The notes: generated by a model from the letters alone, not told the origin. 39,005 nucleotides of DNA from Candidatus Nitrosopumilus sp. (GCA_018263505.1 JAANXA010000051.1:1-39005); one strand, 5' to 3'; positions 29,269 to 38,658 are shown, numbered from the stretch's first letter. Program-made: numbers and translations.

Positions 29269-30861
29269 TTAAAAGACCTCTTTTGGACGATATTCGCCAA
29301 AGACTTCTCTGAATGTATTGCTAATCTCACCTGTTGTGGCAAATGCTTTGGCCGAATCAATAATGTAAGGCATTAAATTCTCACTAGTATCAGCTGCACT
29401 CTTCATTGCAGATAATGCTTTTTCTAATTTTTTGTTATCACGGGATGCACGTAATTTTTTGATTGCTTTGTTTTGTTGAATCTCAATTCTCCCATCAACT
29501 CGAAGTAATTCTGGTTGTTCTTCGTCTTCAGCATACTTGTTAACTCCAACAATTACACGCTCACCTGAATCTGCTTCTTTTTTGAGACGATATGCGTTTG
29601 CTCTAATTTCTGATTGGAAAAATCCCTTCTCAATTGCTTTAACTGAACCACCCATTTTCTGAATTTTTTTCAAATATTTCCAGACATCTGCCTCTATTTG
29701 ATCACATAAATCTTCTAAATAGTAAGAACCTGCAAGTGGATCTGCAGTCTTTGTGATTCCACTTTCATGAGCTACGATTTGTTGTGTTCGTAATGCAATC
29801 TTTGCTGATTCCTGGGTAGGTAATGCTAATGCCTCATCTCGAGAATTGGTATGTAGTGATTGCGTGCCACCAGCAACAGCTGCCATTGTTTGAATTGCAA
29901 CACGAATGATATTATTATCAGGTTGTTGCGCAGTTAGAGATTCACCACTAGTTTGAGTATGGAATTTTAATTGTAAAGAACGTGGATTTTTTGCATGAAA
30001 TATTTCTTTGAGAATTTTAGCATAAACTTTACGTGCAACTCTAAACTTTGCAACTTCTTCAAAGAATTCTATAGTACAACAAAAGAAAAACGACAAACGT
30101 GGTGCAAAATCATCAATTTTTAATCCAGCATCAATACATGTTTGAATATATGCAATGGCATTGGCCAAAGTAAATGCAATCTCTTGAGTTGCAGTACAAC
30201 CAGCTTCTCTCATATGATATCCTGAAATTGATACAGGATACCAAGAAGGAACTTTTTGTGCACAGTATTCAATCATGTCTCCAATTAATCTCATTGATGG
30301 TTGAGGAGGATAGATGTAGGTATTTCTTGCAATATACTCTTTGAGGATATCGTTTTGAGTAGTTCCACGAAGTTCATGGCTTTTGAATCCCTGAGATTCT
30401 CCAACTGCAATATAATATGCAAGTAGAGTTGATGCTGAGGAGTTAATCGTCATTGAAGAACTGACTTTACCTAAAGGAATACCATCAAAGGCAGTCATCA
30501 TGTCTTTTATGGATGTAATTGAGACACCGACTTTTCCTACTTCACCTTCAGCTTGTGGAGAATCAGAATCATATCCAATTTGAGTTGGTAAATCAAAAGC
30601 CATAGAAAGTCCTGTCTGTCCTTTTTCAAGCATGAATTTGAATCGCTCATTAGTTAATTTTGCATCTCCAAATCCAGAATATTGTCGCATAGTCCAAAAT
30701 CGCTCACGGTACATTCCAGGATGAATTCCTCGAGTGAATGGATATTTTCCTGCATCCTCATTTGGTCTTTTTTTAGTAGATTTTTGATAAATTCGTTTTA
30801 CTGGAAAATTAGAATCAGTGAAAATTTTCTTTTCAGGGGTTTTTGATTTTTTAGCAGCCAT
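29269..30861 (-). CDS. Methylmalonyl-CoA mutase, large (catalytic) subunit
   Basis: 530 residues, the TIM-barrel catalytic part only. It carries the family stretches 'TRGIHPGMYRERFWTMRQYSGFGDAKLTNERFKFMLEKGQTGLSMAFDLPTQIGYDSD', 'ARNTYIYPPQPSMRLIGDMIEYCAQ' and 'SISGYHMREAG', plus 'HTQTSGESLTAQQPDNNIIRVAIQTMAAVAGGTQSLHTNSRDEALALPT'. It rearranges (R)-methylmalonyl-CoA to succinyl-CoA with adenosylcobalamin. The cobalamin-binding domain (D-x-H-x-x-G) is not fused here and is not elsewhere in the window, so a separate small subunit is needed, as known for archaea using the 3HP/4HB cycle. It is 4 nt after the MeaB gene. Confidence 0.95.
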   Translation of the reverse strand: MAAKKSKTPEKKIFTDSNFPVKRIYQKSTKKRPNEDAGKYPFTRGIHPGMYRERFWTMRQYSGFGDAKLTNERFKFMLEKGQTGLSMAFDLPTQIGYDSDSPQAEGEVGKVGVSITSIKDMMTAFDGIPLGKVSSSMTINSSASTLLAYYIAVGESQGFKSHELRGTTQNDILKEYIARNTYIYPPQPSMRLIGDMIEYCAQKVPSWYPVSISGYHMREAGCTATQEIAFTLANAIAYIQTCIDAGLKIDDFAPRLSFFFCCTIEFFEEVAKFRVARKVYAKILKEIFHAKNPRSLQLKFHTQTSGESLTAQQPDNNIIRVAIQTMAAVAGGTQSLHTNSRDEALALPTQESAKIALRTQQIVAHESGITKTADPLAGSYYLEDLCDQIEADVWKYLKKIQKMGGSVKAIEKGFFQSEIRANAYRLKKEADSGERVIVGVNKYAEDEEQPELLRVDGRIEIQQNKAIKKLRASRDNKKLEKALSAMKSAADTSENLMPYIIDSAKAFATTGEISNTFREVFGEYRPKEVF

Positions 30862-30865
30862 GATA

Positions 30866-31783
30866 TTATTTTAGTAAAGATTTTGTTATTTTGTCTCCTG
30901 CATTATAAGGGTCAATTTTTTTCGTATTTAATTTTTTAAGATAATTTGAAAAGGTCTTATCAGATTCTAGCATATCATCAATTTTTTCTTTGATGTTATT
31001 TAAAACAATGTCTTTGAGTTCAGACTCTAATCTTTTTTCATCCTTTTCTTTTTTAGATTCTTGTTTTGATTTCATTAATTTTTTAAGAGTTTTTGCAAAT
31101 TCTGCAATTCCCTGATTCTTTTTTACTGAAGTTTTCAGAATTGCAGGATTTCTTTCAGTATCTCCAATAAAATCCCGTACTGCATCAAAAAGTTGATTTG
31201 TCCCACTAAGGTCACTTTTGTTTACAAGATAGATATCACCAATTTCAGTAAGTCCTGCTTTTATGGTTTGAATACTATCTCCAGTGTTTGGATTAAACAC
31301 AACTACTGTAATATCTGCAATATTTGAAATTTCAACTTCAGTCTGTCCAGCCCCAACACTTTCAATAATTATTGGATTAAATCCAGCATATTCTAAAACA
31401 CGAATACTATTTCTCAGTGAACGAGAAACTGCACCTGTTGCGCCGCGTGACGCAATACTTCTGATATAAGTTCCCGAATCAGTAGATTCATTCATTCGAA
31501 CTCTGTCACCTAGAATTGCACCACCAGTAACATGACTGGTAGGATCAATTGCCAAGACTGCAGGTTTTGTGCCTAATTTTTTTAATTCGACTGCAGTTTT
31601 GTTAATCAGAGAACTTTTTCCAGCACCAGCTGGTCCTGTAATTCCTATTATTATGGAATTACCAGTTTCTTTGAATATTTGTTTAAGTAATTTTCTTGCT
31701 TGTTTTTGATCATTTTCAACTAGAGTAATTGCTTTGGCAATTGCACCACGTTTGCCTTTTTTTAAATTATCAAGGGATTCCAA
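30866..31783 (-). CDS. MeaB/ArgK-type G-protein chaperone of methylmalonyl-CoA mutase
   Basis: 305 residues, starting with a TTG (31781-31783). The GTPase has Walker A G-PAGAGKSS (residues 50-58), 'LAIDPTSHVTGGAILGDRVRMNESTDSGTYIRSIASRGATGAVSRS' (switch region typical of MeaB), the Walker B-like 'FNPIIIESVGAGQTEVEISNIAD', and G4 'LVNKSDL'. MeaB uses GTP to gate cofactor loading and protect mutase from inactivation. The operon order MeaB, mutase, epimerase is visible with gaps of 4 and 0 nt. A TATA-like 'gattttattg' (about 31808-31817) is about 29 nt upstream of the TTG. The C-terminus is Lys/Glu-rich. Confidence 0.94.
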   Translation of the reverse strand: MESLDNLKKGKRGAIAKAITLVENDQKQARKLLKQIFKETGNSIIIGITGPAGAGKSSLINKTAVELKKLGTKPAVLAIDPTSHVTGGAILGDRVRMNESTDSGTYIRSIASRGATGAVSRSLRNSIRVLEYAGFNPIIIESVGAGQTEVEISNIADITVVVFNPNTGDSIQTIKAGLTEIGDIYLVNKSDLSGTNQLFDAVRDFIGDTERNPAILKTSVKKNQGIAEFAKTLKKLMKSKQESKKEKDEKRLESELKDIVLNNIKEKIDDMLESDKTFSNYLKKLNTKKIDPYNAGDKITKSLLK

Positions 31784-31828
31784 GATATTTCAAGTATTTT
31801 GAAGGTACAATAAAATCTTGTATCTGAT

Positions 31829-32236
31829 CTAGGGCTGTGAATAAATCACATGTGGAGTTGGTTTGTCAAGTTCATGAATTTCAGTTTTTAATTGGACATG
31901 ACCAAAATCCAAATGATCAATTTCTAATACTATTGGATGAATTTCCCAACCATATTTTGGAGTTTGAGAGAATGGAACCAATTCAATAAACTCTGAACCA
32001 ACATATGATTTTTGAAAGGAATCATCCATTCCAAGAATTTCCATCACAACACCAGTGGTTTTTCCAGATTTATCAAGAAAAGTAATTTCTACATTTCCTG
32101 TAGGATAGTATGTGGCATCAATTTGAAATGTTTGACGAAACTCTTTGTGATCATCAGTTGCACCACCAGTTAGAAAAACTAATGCAAAGATTGTAATGAG
32201 TCCAAGGGAGATTGCTGGAAGAATTTTTTTAGCCAT
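31829..32236 (-). CDS. Secreted or membrane-anchored protein, function unknown
   Basis: 135 residues from ATG 32236, MAKKILPAISLGLITIFALV. Two lysines and a hydrophobic stretch (about residues 5-25) form a Sec signal or membrane anchor. The rest looks like a beta-sandwich ('FRQTFQIDATYYPTGNVEITFLDKSGKTTGVVMEIL...YGWEIHPIVLEIDHLDFGHVQLKTEIHEL'), probably outside the membrane. The start lies within the last 8 bases of the aminopeptidase gene, so the two are translationally coupled. No family recognised. Confidence 0.7.
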   Translation of the reverse strand: MAKKILPAISLGLITIFALVFLTGGATDDHKEFRQTFQIDATYYPTGNVEITFLDKSGKTTGVVMEILGMDDSFQKSYVGSEFIELVPFSQTPKYGWEIHPIVLEIDHLDFGHVQLKTEIHELDKPTPHVIYSQP

Positions 32237-34730
32237 TTTGGGCAAAGTCTTTTTTCATTTTTCTTAAGAGTTTAGAGTAAATTCTAATTTTTTCCAAAGT
32301 TTGAGTTTGTGTTCTTTCAGTTCCAGGAGTAGGGTTTTTCTTGAAAAATGCCTTAATGTCAGACTCCATCGAATCATCAGCCACCAAAGTAATACTTGCA
32401 ACAATTCTATTAAAAAGTGGATTTCCATATCCAACTTTTTTACTCATCTTTGTCCAATTCTTTTTCATCCATGGCCACAAGATTTTCTTGCCATATGGAT
32501 TTGCAGCAATTCTCATAATTGGTAATTGCATATTTTGAGAGCGGACTTCAGGTGTTTGAGAGAATTGTAATGTTTTTAGTAATAATTTCTCATCACGGAA
32601 GCTACACATTGCACCCAAGAAGCGTAATTTTTCTTCCATAGTTTTTGCTTTTTTATACAATTTAACAAAAAGAGAATGTGTTTTTACATTTCCATTCCAT
32701 GCAACTAAAGAAAAAATAGATTCTCTAACATCAGGATGCAAAGTAGAAGGATTTTTCAAAAATGCTTTGAATTTAATTTCTGCTTGTTCAATAATTGATT
32801 CATCACCAAGTTTACCTAGAACAAAAATAGAAAATCCTCTCAGAAATGCATCAGTATGTTTGTCTGATTTTTTTGGAATCCAACCAAGATTTGACAAAAT
32901 TTTTCTAAAGTAGTTAATAGTGTATTCGCGAATCTCATCTCCAAAGTCTTCAAAGAAAGTCAAAGAGGACAAAAAGTTTAGATTATTTGCAACATTTGTT
33001 TGTGCAAGATACGAGTCCTCATCAAAATATGCATCAGTAAAATCCAAATAATTTGAAACTTCTTCTTTTCCTGCAACACATAAAGCAAATAGATCATTTT
33101 GAATTGCCCATCTATCAACATGAGGGATTTGTTTTTGATCAACGAGCATTTTTAGATCAAGTAAAATTCCATCATCATATTTTACACGATAAAATCCAGT
33201 TCTTCCAATATTTGCAACAAATCCAGGACTAGATGGAATTTTTAGTTTGGTCGATTTTTTAGTAAGCAATTTTGTTGTAGTTTCATTTCCCAATCCCAAA
33301 GTTATCGGAACATTCCATAGACCTTTCTGAGTTTTTGCAGTAGGCTCCATCAAAAAGCGACTTTGTTTTAATTCAAGAGAGGTGTTATTTTGAGTAATTT
33401 CAATTTGAGGAAAGCCAGGTTGTTTTAACCAAGAATTGACCATTGCAGACACAGGCATTTTTGATGCTTTTCCAATTGCATCCCACAAATCTTGTCCTGC
33501 AGCATTTCCATACTTGAATGAAGAGAGATATTTTTTGAGCCCTGCTCTAAAGTTTGTTTCACCAACATAATTTTCAAGCATTCTCAAAACACAACCACCC
33601 TTATCATATGAAATTGCATCAAAAATTTCTCGAATTTCTGCAGGAGAATTTACAGTGACATCAATCGGATGAGTGGTTTTAAGAGAATCCAGGCCCATTG
33701 CAGTATTCATTGCATCTTCAATGAATTGATCCCACAAATTCCATTCAGGATAAAACTTGTCAACAAACTTTGTTGCCATGAATGTTGCAAATGACTCATT
33801 GAGCCACAAGTCATTCCACCACTTCATAGTAACTAAATTACCAAACCACTGATGTGCGATTTCATGAGAAATTACTTCGGCAATGAATTGTTTAGTTCTA
33901 GTTGAAGAAGTCTTGGGGTCATAAAGTAAAATAGTTTCTCTAAATGTTATGGCACCCCAATTTTCCATAGCACCTGCTGCAAAATCAGGAATTGCAATCA
34001 AATCTAATTTAGGTAAAGGGTATTTTATTCCAAAGTATTTTTCATAAGATGTTAAGAGTTTTTTCCCTAAATCCAAAGAGTATTTTCCTTTGGATTTATT
34101 TCCCTTGGTAGTAACTACACGAATTTGGACTTTACCTGTTTTTCCTGCAAGATATTCAAATTCACCTACTCCAAGATAAATCAAATATGTAGACATAACA
34201 GGTGTTTTATCAAATTTGTATAGTGTTTTGTTTTTGATTTTTTTCTTTGAGATTACAGGCATGTTAGAAATTGCAGAAAATTTCTTATCAGCAATAATTG
34301 AGATTTCAAATGTTGCTTTTGCCTCAGGTTCATCCCAACATGGAAATGCACGTCTAGCATCTGCTGCTTCAAATTGAGTGGTAGCCAAGTATTTGGTTTT
34401 TCCATTTTGCTTGTATTGACTACGATAAAATCCCAATAATCGGTCATTTAGAATTCCTTGAAATTCCAAGGAGATGATTGCATCACCTTTAATTTTTTGA
34501 GATAATTTTATGGTTAGTTCTTCTTTTTTCTCATCAGTTTTTGGAACAGATGAAATTGTTTTATTTCCATATTGTACAGTACAGGATTTAATTTTTAGTT
34601 CAGCACAATGCATGGTTATTTTATTTGTAGATTTTTTACAAGAAACTGTAATTTGTTCAGTTCCAAAAAATGTGAATTTTTTTAGATCAGGTTCAAAAGT
34701 TAATGTATAGTTTATTGGTACAGTTTCCAC
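32229..34730 (-). CDS. M1-family zinc aminopeptidase
   Basis: 833 residues, starting at GTG 34730 (METVPINYTLTFEPDLKKFT). The zinc site is H289-EIA-H293-QWFGNL...WLNE312-S, with the GAMEN exopeptidase motif (GAMENWGAITF) about 35 residues earlier. N-terminal saddle domain, catalytic domain and a long helical C-terminal domain fit the archaeal tricorn-interacting-factor / PepN group. It removes N-terminal amino acids from peptides in the cytoplasm, finishing proteasome products. The small secreted-protein gene overlaps its 3' end. The upstream region to argS contains two palindromes and a weak TATA-like element about 26 nt before the GTG. Confidence 0.96.
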   Translation of the reverse strand: METVPINYTLTFEPDLKKFTFFGTEQITVSCKKSTNKITMHCAELKIKSCTVQYGNKTISSVPKTDEKKEELTIKLSQKIKGDAIISLEFQGILNDRLLGFYRSQYKQNGKTKYLATTQFEAADARRAFPCWDEPEAKATFEISIIADKKFSAISNMPVISKKKIKNKTLYKFDKTPVMSTYLIYLGVGEFEYLAGKTGKVQIRVVTTKGNKSKGKYSLDLGKKLLTSYEKYFGIKYPLPKLDLIAIPDFAAGAMENWGAITFRETILLYDPKTSSTRTKQFIAEVISHEIAHQWFGNLVTMKWWNDLWLNESFATFMATKFVDKFYPEWNLWDQFIEDAMNTAMGLDSLKTTHPIDVTVNSPAEIREIFDAISYDKGGCVLRMLENYVGETNFRAGLKKYLSSFKYGNAAGQDLWDAIGKASKMPVSAMVNSWLKQPGFPQIEITQNNTSLELKQSRFLMEPTAKTQKGLWNVPITLGLGNETTTKLLTKKSTKLKIPSSPGFVANIGRTGFYRVKYDDGILLDLKMLVDQKQIPHVDRWAIQNDLFALCVAGKEEVSNYLDFTDAYFDEDSYLAQTNVANNLNFLSSLTFFEDFGDEIREYTINYFRKILSNLGWIPKKSDKHTDAFLRGFSIFVLGKLGDESIIEQAEIKFKAFLKNPSTLHPDVRESIFSLVAWNGNVKTHSLFVKLYKKAKTMEEKLRFLGAMCSFRDEKLLLKTLQFSQTPEVRSQNMQLPIMRIAANPYGKKILWPWMKKNWTKMSKKVGYGNPLFNRIVASITLVADDSMESDIKAFFKKNPTPGTERTQTQTLEKIRIYSKLLRKMKKDFAQNG

Positions 34731-34808
34731 ATTTTTGATAATTTTGATACGCTTTAAGTAGTTTTTATTAAAGCAAGAATTTCAAATGTTCATTGGTTTG
34801 CACGCCAT

Positions 34809-34841
34809 GATATCAATTGAGTTTAAACTCAATTAGATATC
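34809..34841. repeat. Long palindrome between argS and the M1 aminopeptidase gene
   Basis: The core AATTGAGTTTAAACTCAATT (34815-34834) is a perfect 20-base palindrome. It is flanked by GATATC (34809-34814) and, after one extra A, GATATC (34836-34841), so arms extend to 16 bases with a single bulge. As DNA it is a dimeric-protein binding site candidate; as RNA it could make a long stem. It abuts the next hairpin directly. Confidence 0.6.
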
Positions 34842-34872
34842 CCTGAAGAGATGATAACATTGTCTCTTCAGG
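34842..34872 (-). terminator. 10-base-pair hairpin immediately after argS
   Basis: CCTGAAGAGA (34842-34851) and TCTCTTCAGG (34863-34872) pair perfectly around an 11-base loop. The hairpin starts 3 nt after the argS stop on the minus strand, a transcription-end or mRNA-protecting position. No T-run follows on the minus strand; instead the adjoining palindrome begins. Confidence 0.5.
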
Positions 34873-34875
34873 ACA

Positions 34876-36762
34876 TTACATTTTTTCAGGGGCAGTAATC
34901 CCAATCAAATCAAGGGCACGTTCTATAGTCATCTTAAAAGAATTAACAAGACATAATCTAGAATTCTCCAGATTCTCATCACCAATTCCTAAAACTTTAT
35001 TGTGTTCATAAAAAGAATTGAAAGAAACTGCAAGATCATAACAATAACGTGCAATAACTTTAGGAGATAAATTATTTGCAGAGTCCTTTACTGCAATTCC
35101 AAATAATCCAATTGTTTTAACTAAATCAAGTTCTGATTTTTCAGACAACATAGAATAATTAACATCAATAGAAGGAGTTCGTCCAGATTTTTCTAATATT
35201 CTGGACGCTCTTGCATGAGTATATTGAATATATGGTGCAGTGTCACCTTCCAAGCTTAAGGATTTTGTTAAATCAAAAGTGATTATTTTGTCAAGATCAT
35301 ATTTTATCATTTCATATCGAAGGGTTCCAACTGCAACATTATGTGCAATATCCCCAATTTCTTCAGAATTCATTTCAGGATGTCTCTTAGATGTTTCTTG
35401 AATTGTTTTTTCTTTAAGTAAATCATAAACAGAGTCTGCACTAACGTAGAGGCCTTTTCTTCCAGACATCTGAGTTTGTTTCCCTTCAGTTTCCAATCCC
35501 AAAGTCTTTGCAGTATCAGAACTCAAAGTAACAGATTCATAACCCAAATGGACATACGCATCCTCAACGGATTTGAATTTTGCCATTAAATCAGTAATGA
35601 TTTTTTGTAATCTTGCCTGTCTTGAATCAATTACAGTAATTACTTTTTGACCAGTGAAATCATTCTCAGAAGAATCAGAATCATTCAATGTTGTCTGCCA
35701 TAATTTTTGGTCATTTGGTTGAGATATAGGATATTTTTCATAATGAAACGGATCATCAAGTAAGCCTAACTTCCAGGCAGCATATGGAATATCTTTTGCA
35801 ATGTATGTTGCAGTTCCATTGCTTCTAACAATTACTTTATCCTCTTCTTTTCCATCTCCACGAATCACCCAACAACCAGTATTTTTACCATCATTTTCAA
35901 ATTCTACCAATTTCATCTCTTTTAATTTCTCAAAAATTTCACTCCATAATCCAGAACGAATAATTTGTGATTCAAAATTCAGACAATCATAAGTTACAGA
36001 AAGATTCCAACAAGTTTCAAGTTGATTAGCAAGAACTTTTCTAGTAATTACATCAGCAAATTTTGCAGTTTCAGATGAACCATCTTCTAATTCTTTTAAG
36101 ATGTTTTTACGAATATCTTCTAATGATGGATCTTCTTCATATTTCTGAGTGGTCTTAACATAGACATCATCACCACAATAATGATCAAACTTTTTACCGT
36201 TTGGAGGCTCTTGATCAAAATTAAAATGAGTAAATCCAACTAAAATATCAGCTACCTGTAAACCAGAATCATCAATGTAGTTTAGAACATTTACTTTGTA
36301 ATCGGCTTTTTTTAAAATTCTAGAAATACAATCCCCAATGATTATATTTCTAACATGACCAATATGTAATGCCTTATTTGGATTAACACTGGTGTGTTCA
36401 ACTACAATTGTAGACTGTTTTCCAAGTTCTACAAAACCAAAGGTATCAAGATTAGATTCTGATAAAATTAACTGAGATAGTTGATTCCAGTTTGCAAAAA
36501 AGTTAACGTATCCTGAAGGGTGTGGTTCTGATTTTAAAACCAAAGTATGAATATTTTTATTGTAATTCTCAGAGATGATCTGTGCAATTTGCTGTGGGCT
36601 TTTTTTGAGTTGTTTTGCAAGTAGATATGAAATATTGGAACTGACATCACCAAAACCAGGTTTTGCAGGTTCAACTGAAAAAGATATATCAGAAATAGAT
36701 AATTCAGATAAAACTTTATTCAAATTATTTCTTATTTCATCAAGAATTGATTGAAAAGTCAT
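34876..36762 (-). CDS. argS: Arginyl-tRNA synthetase
   Basis: 628 residues, MTFQSILDEIRNNLNKVLSE start. Order: N-terminal Add-1 tRNA D-loop-binding domain (about 1-110), class I Rossmann core with the HIGH motif HIGH-VRN in 'NPNKALHIGHVRNIIIGDC', the MSGRKG region ('TQMSGRKGLYVSADSVYDLL', standing for KMSKS), and the DALR anticodon-binding domain ('YIQYTHARASRILEKSG...CYDLAVSFNSFYEHNKVLG'). It charges tRNA-Arg. It starts 1 nt after the HAD phosphatase gene on the same strand and ends just before a strong hairpin. Confidence 0.96.
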   Translation of the reverse strand: MTFQSILDEIRNNLNKVLSELSISDISFSVEPAKPGFGDVSSNISYLLAKQLKKSPQQIAQIISENYNKNIHTLVLKSEPHPSGYVNFFANWNQLSQLILSESNLDTFGFVELGKQSTIVVEHTSVNPNKALHIGHVRNIIIGDCISRILKKADYKVNVLNYIDDSGLQVADILVGFTHFNFDQEPPNGKKFDHYCGDDVYVKTTQKYEEDPSLEDIRKNILKELEDGSSETAKFADVITRKVLANQLETCWNLSVTYDCLNFESQIIRSGLWSEIFEKLKEMKLVEFENDGKNTGCWVIRGDGKEEDKVIVRSNGTATYIAKDIPYAAWKLGLLDDPFHYEKYPISQPNDQKLWQTTLNDSDSSENDFTGQKVITVIDSRQARLQKIITDLMAKFKSVEDAYVHLGYESVTLSSDTAKTLGLETEGKQTQMSGRKGLYVSADSVYDLLKEKTIQETSKRHPEMNSEEIGDIAHNVAVGTLRYEMIKYDLDKIITFDLTKSLSLEGDTAPYIQYTHARASRILEKSGRTPSIDVNYSMLSEKSELDLVKTIGLFGIAVKDSANNLSPKVIARYCYDLAVSFNSFYEHNKVLGIGDENLENSRLCLVNSFKMTIERALDLIGITAPEKM

Positions 36763-36763
36763 A

Positions 36764-37459
36764 TTATATCTCAGATAATGTAGGCGCTAATTTATCTAAT
36801 GCCTCAATAACCCCATCTCCTGCATGAGATTTAACAGTCATCGTAGCATGAGACTGTACATTTTCAGAAGCATTTCCAAGAGCAATACTTGTTTTAGCCA
36901 CTTTAAACAGTGGAATGTCAGTAGCACTATCACCTATTGCAATTACATCATCAGATAAAATAGATAGTTTTTCCATAATTTTAGAAAAACCAAATCCTTT
37001 ATCGATTCCTGGAGAATTAATATGAAATGCATATTGACTGTCAGACAATTCAACATCAACATTATTTTCTAACAATAATTTCTCAGCATCATTCAAATCA
37101 AATGTTCTCTCTAAAACAACTTCAGTCATTCTAGGAAAAACAGATTTTAGTTTTACATTATCAATGTTTTTTTGAATTAGATCAAATGCTTTGTTGCATT
37201 CATCTAAATTTCCAAGTAAAGTATGTTCATTTGTTTGAGTTGTAATGCAACCACCATTTTCACCAACAGCAATATGAGTAGTGCCACCAAATATTGCAAG
37301 TAAAAAAGCTTCAACAGAAGATCTACCAGTAACAAAAATTACATCATGACCCATGTTTGTCAAACATCTCAATGCATCAAGTGCTTCAAGATGTATACGA
37401 CCCCCACCATTTTCAGTAATTGTACCATCAATATCTACTGCAAATGTAATCTTTCTCAT
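36764..37459 (-). CDS. HAD-superfamily phosphatase, archaeal phosphoglycolate phosphatase type
   Basis: 231 residues from ATG 37459 (MRKITFAVDIDGTITENGGG). HAD motif I is D9-x-D11-G-T; the cap follows; motif II is 'VIFVTGRSS', motif III Lys is in 'PGIDKGFGFSKIM', and motif IV is 'IAIGDSATDIPLF'. The Cof/SPP-like cap and the length fit the archaeal phosphoglycolate phosphatase / sugar-phosphatase group. It salvages 2-phosphoglycolate or removes phosphate from a sugar-like substrate; which cannot be told. An ATG 9 nt upstream is the alternative start, but a TATA box is 26.5 nt before 37459. It is co-transcribed with argS (1 nt gap). Confidence 0.85.
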   Translation of the reverse strand: MRKITFAVDIDGTITENGGGRIHLEALDALRCLTNMGHDVIFVTGRSSVEAFLLAIFGGTTHIAVGENGGCITTQTNEHTLLGNLDECNKAFDLIQKNIDNVKLKSVFPRMTEVVLERTFDLNDAEKLLLENNVDVELSDSQYAFHINSPGIDKGFGFSKIMEKLSILSDDVIAIGDSATDIPLFKVAKTSIALGNASENVQSHATMTVKSHAGDGVIEALDKLAPTLSEI

Positions 37460-37481
37460 GTAAATCATTTTTTGAGCCGAA

Positions 37482-37489
37482 TAATATTT
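37482..37489 (-). promoter_or_regulatory. TATA box of the HAD phosphatase-argS unit
   Basis: AAATATTA on the minus strand, centred 26.5 nt upstream of the ATG at 37459, supporting that start. Confidence 0.5.
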
Positions 37490-37548
37490 GCTACGTAAGA
37501 AAAGTAATACGGTTTTATTTGAAAAGAATTTGCAACAATTGAATACTA

Positions 37549-38658
37549 TTGGGAATTCCTGAAAAAATTAAAGCAATTCAAGATGAGATGGCAAAAACTC
37601 AGATCAATAAAGCTACTGAGCATCATCTAGGATTACTAAAAGCAAAAATTGCAAAATTGAAAAGAGAGCAAGAAGAAAATGTAGTCAAAAAATCAGGAAT
37701 GAAACAAGATGGGTTTGATGTTAGAAGAAGCGGAGATGCAACAGTAGTTTTCATTGGATTACCAAGTGTTGGAAAATCGACATTACTGAATAAAATGACA
37801 GGGGCAAAATCAACAGTAGGAGCTTTTCAGTTTACCACATTAACAGTAGTTCCAGGAATGATGGAGTATAGAGGAGCCAAAATACAGGTATTAGATCTTC
37901 CAGGAATTATCAAGGGAGCATCAACAGGGAAAGGATTAGGTAAAAGAATTCTATCAGTAGCAAGATCAGCAGATTTAGTATTATTAGTGTTAGACGTATT
38001 TCAGCCATATCATGAAGACGTACTTACAAATGAATTAGGGAATATAGGAATCAGGTTAAATCAATTACCTCCAAACATAACAATTGAAAAAGCAGCAATG
38101 GGAGGAATTGCAATTGCACAACAAGTAAAGCTTACAAAAATTTCAGAAAAACATCTAAAAGATATTTTACATCTTTATGGAATCGTTAGTGCAAGGGTAG
38201 TAGTAAGAGAAGATTTAACATCAGAACAACTATCAGATCATATTGCAGGAAACATTAGTTATTCAAAAGCAATTACAGTTTTAAACAAAATAGATCTTGT
38301 AGATAAAGAATTTTTAGAGGATTTGAAAACGAAAATAAAATCAGACGTAGTGGAAGTATCTGCAAATGCAGATATCAACATTGAAGAGTTAAAAGAAAAA
38401 ATTTACCAAAAATTAAAGTTCATAAGAATTTACATGCGTCCTAAAGGAGGAGAAACAGATTTCAAAGAACCATTAATTGCAAGAGAAGGAGATACAGTGG
38501 AAGATATTTGTAACAAATTGCACAGAAGATTAAGAAGAGAATTCAGATACGGTTTGGTATGGGGTAAAAGTGTAAAATTTGGAGGACAAAGAGTAGGTTT
38601 GAATCACATTTTAATTGATGAAGATGTATTAACAATAATTAAAAAACGTGGAGCATAG
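37549..38658 (+). CDS. DRG-family (Obg-related) GTP-binding protein with TGS domain
   Basis: 369 residues, starting TTG 37549. The G domain begins after a helical N-terminus: G1 GLPSVGKST (70-78), switch II and G3 'VLDLPGIIKGASTGKGLGKRILSVARSADLVLLVLDV', then G4 'NKID'. It carries the DRG-specific S5D2L insertion ('LPPNITIEKAAMGGIAI') and a C-terminal TGS domain ('IRIYMRPKGGETDFKEPLIAREGDTVEDICNKLHRRLRREFRYGLVWGKSVKFGGQRVGLNHIL'). DRG GTPases bind ribosomes and assist translation. An AT-rich 'ggttttattt' at 37511-37520 may be the promoter. A T-run follows the stop codon, a probable terminator. Confidence 0.94.
   Translation: MGIPEKIKAIQDEMAKTQINKATEHHLGLLKAKIAKLKREQEENVVKKSGMKQDGFDVRRSGDATVVFIGLPSVGKSTLLNKMTGAKSTVGAFQFTTLTVVPGMMEYRGAKIQVLDLPGIIKGASTGKGLGKRILSVARSADLVLLVLDVFQPYHEDVLTNELGNIGIRLNQLPPNITIEKAAMGGIAIAQQVKLTKISEKHLKDILHLYGIVSARVVVREDLTSEQLSDHIAGNISYSKAITVLNKIDLVDKEFLEDLKTKIKSDVVEVSANADINIEELKEKIYQKLKFIRIYMRPKGGETDFKEPLIAREGDTVEDICNKLHRRLRREFRYGLVWGKSVKFGGQRVGLNHILIDEDVLTIIKKRGA

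Noticed and set aside
34809-34841. Palindrome as a phage attachment site or transposon end
   Set aside because: No integrase, tRNA gene or second copy is visible nearby; regulatory or 3'-end function is more economical.
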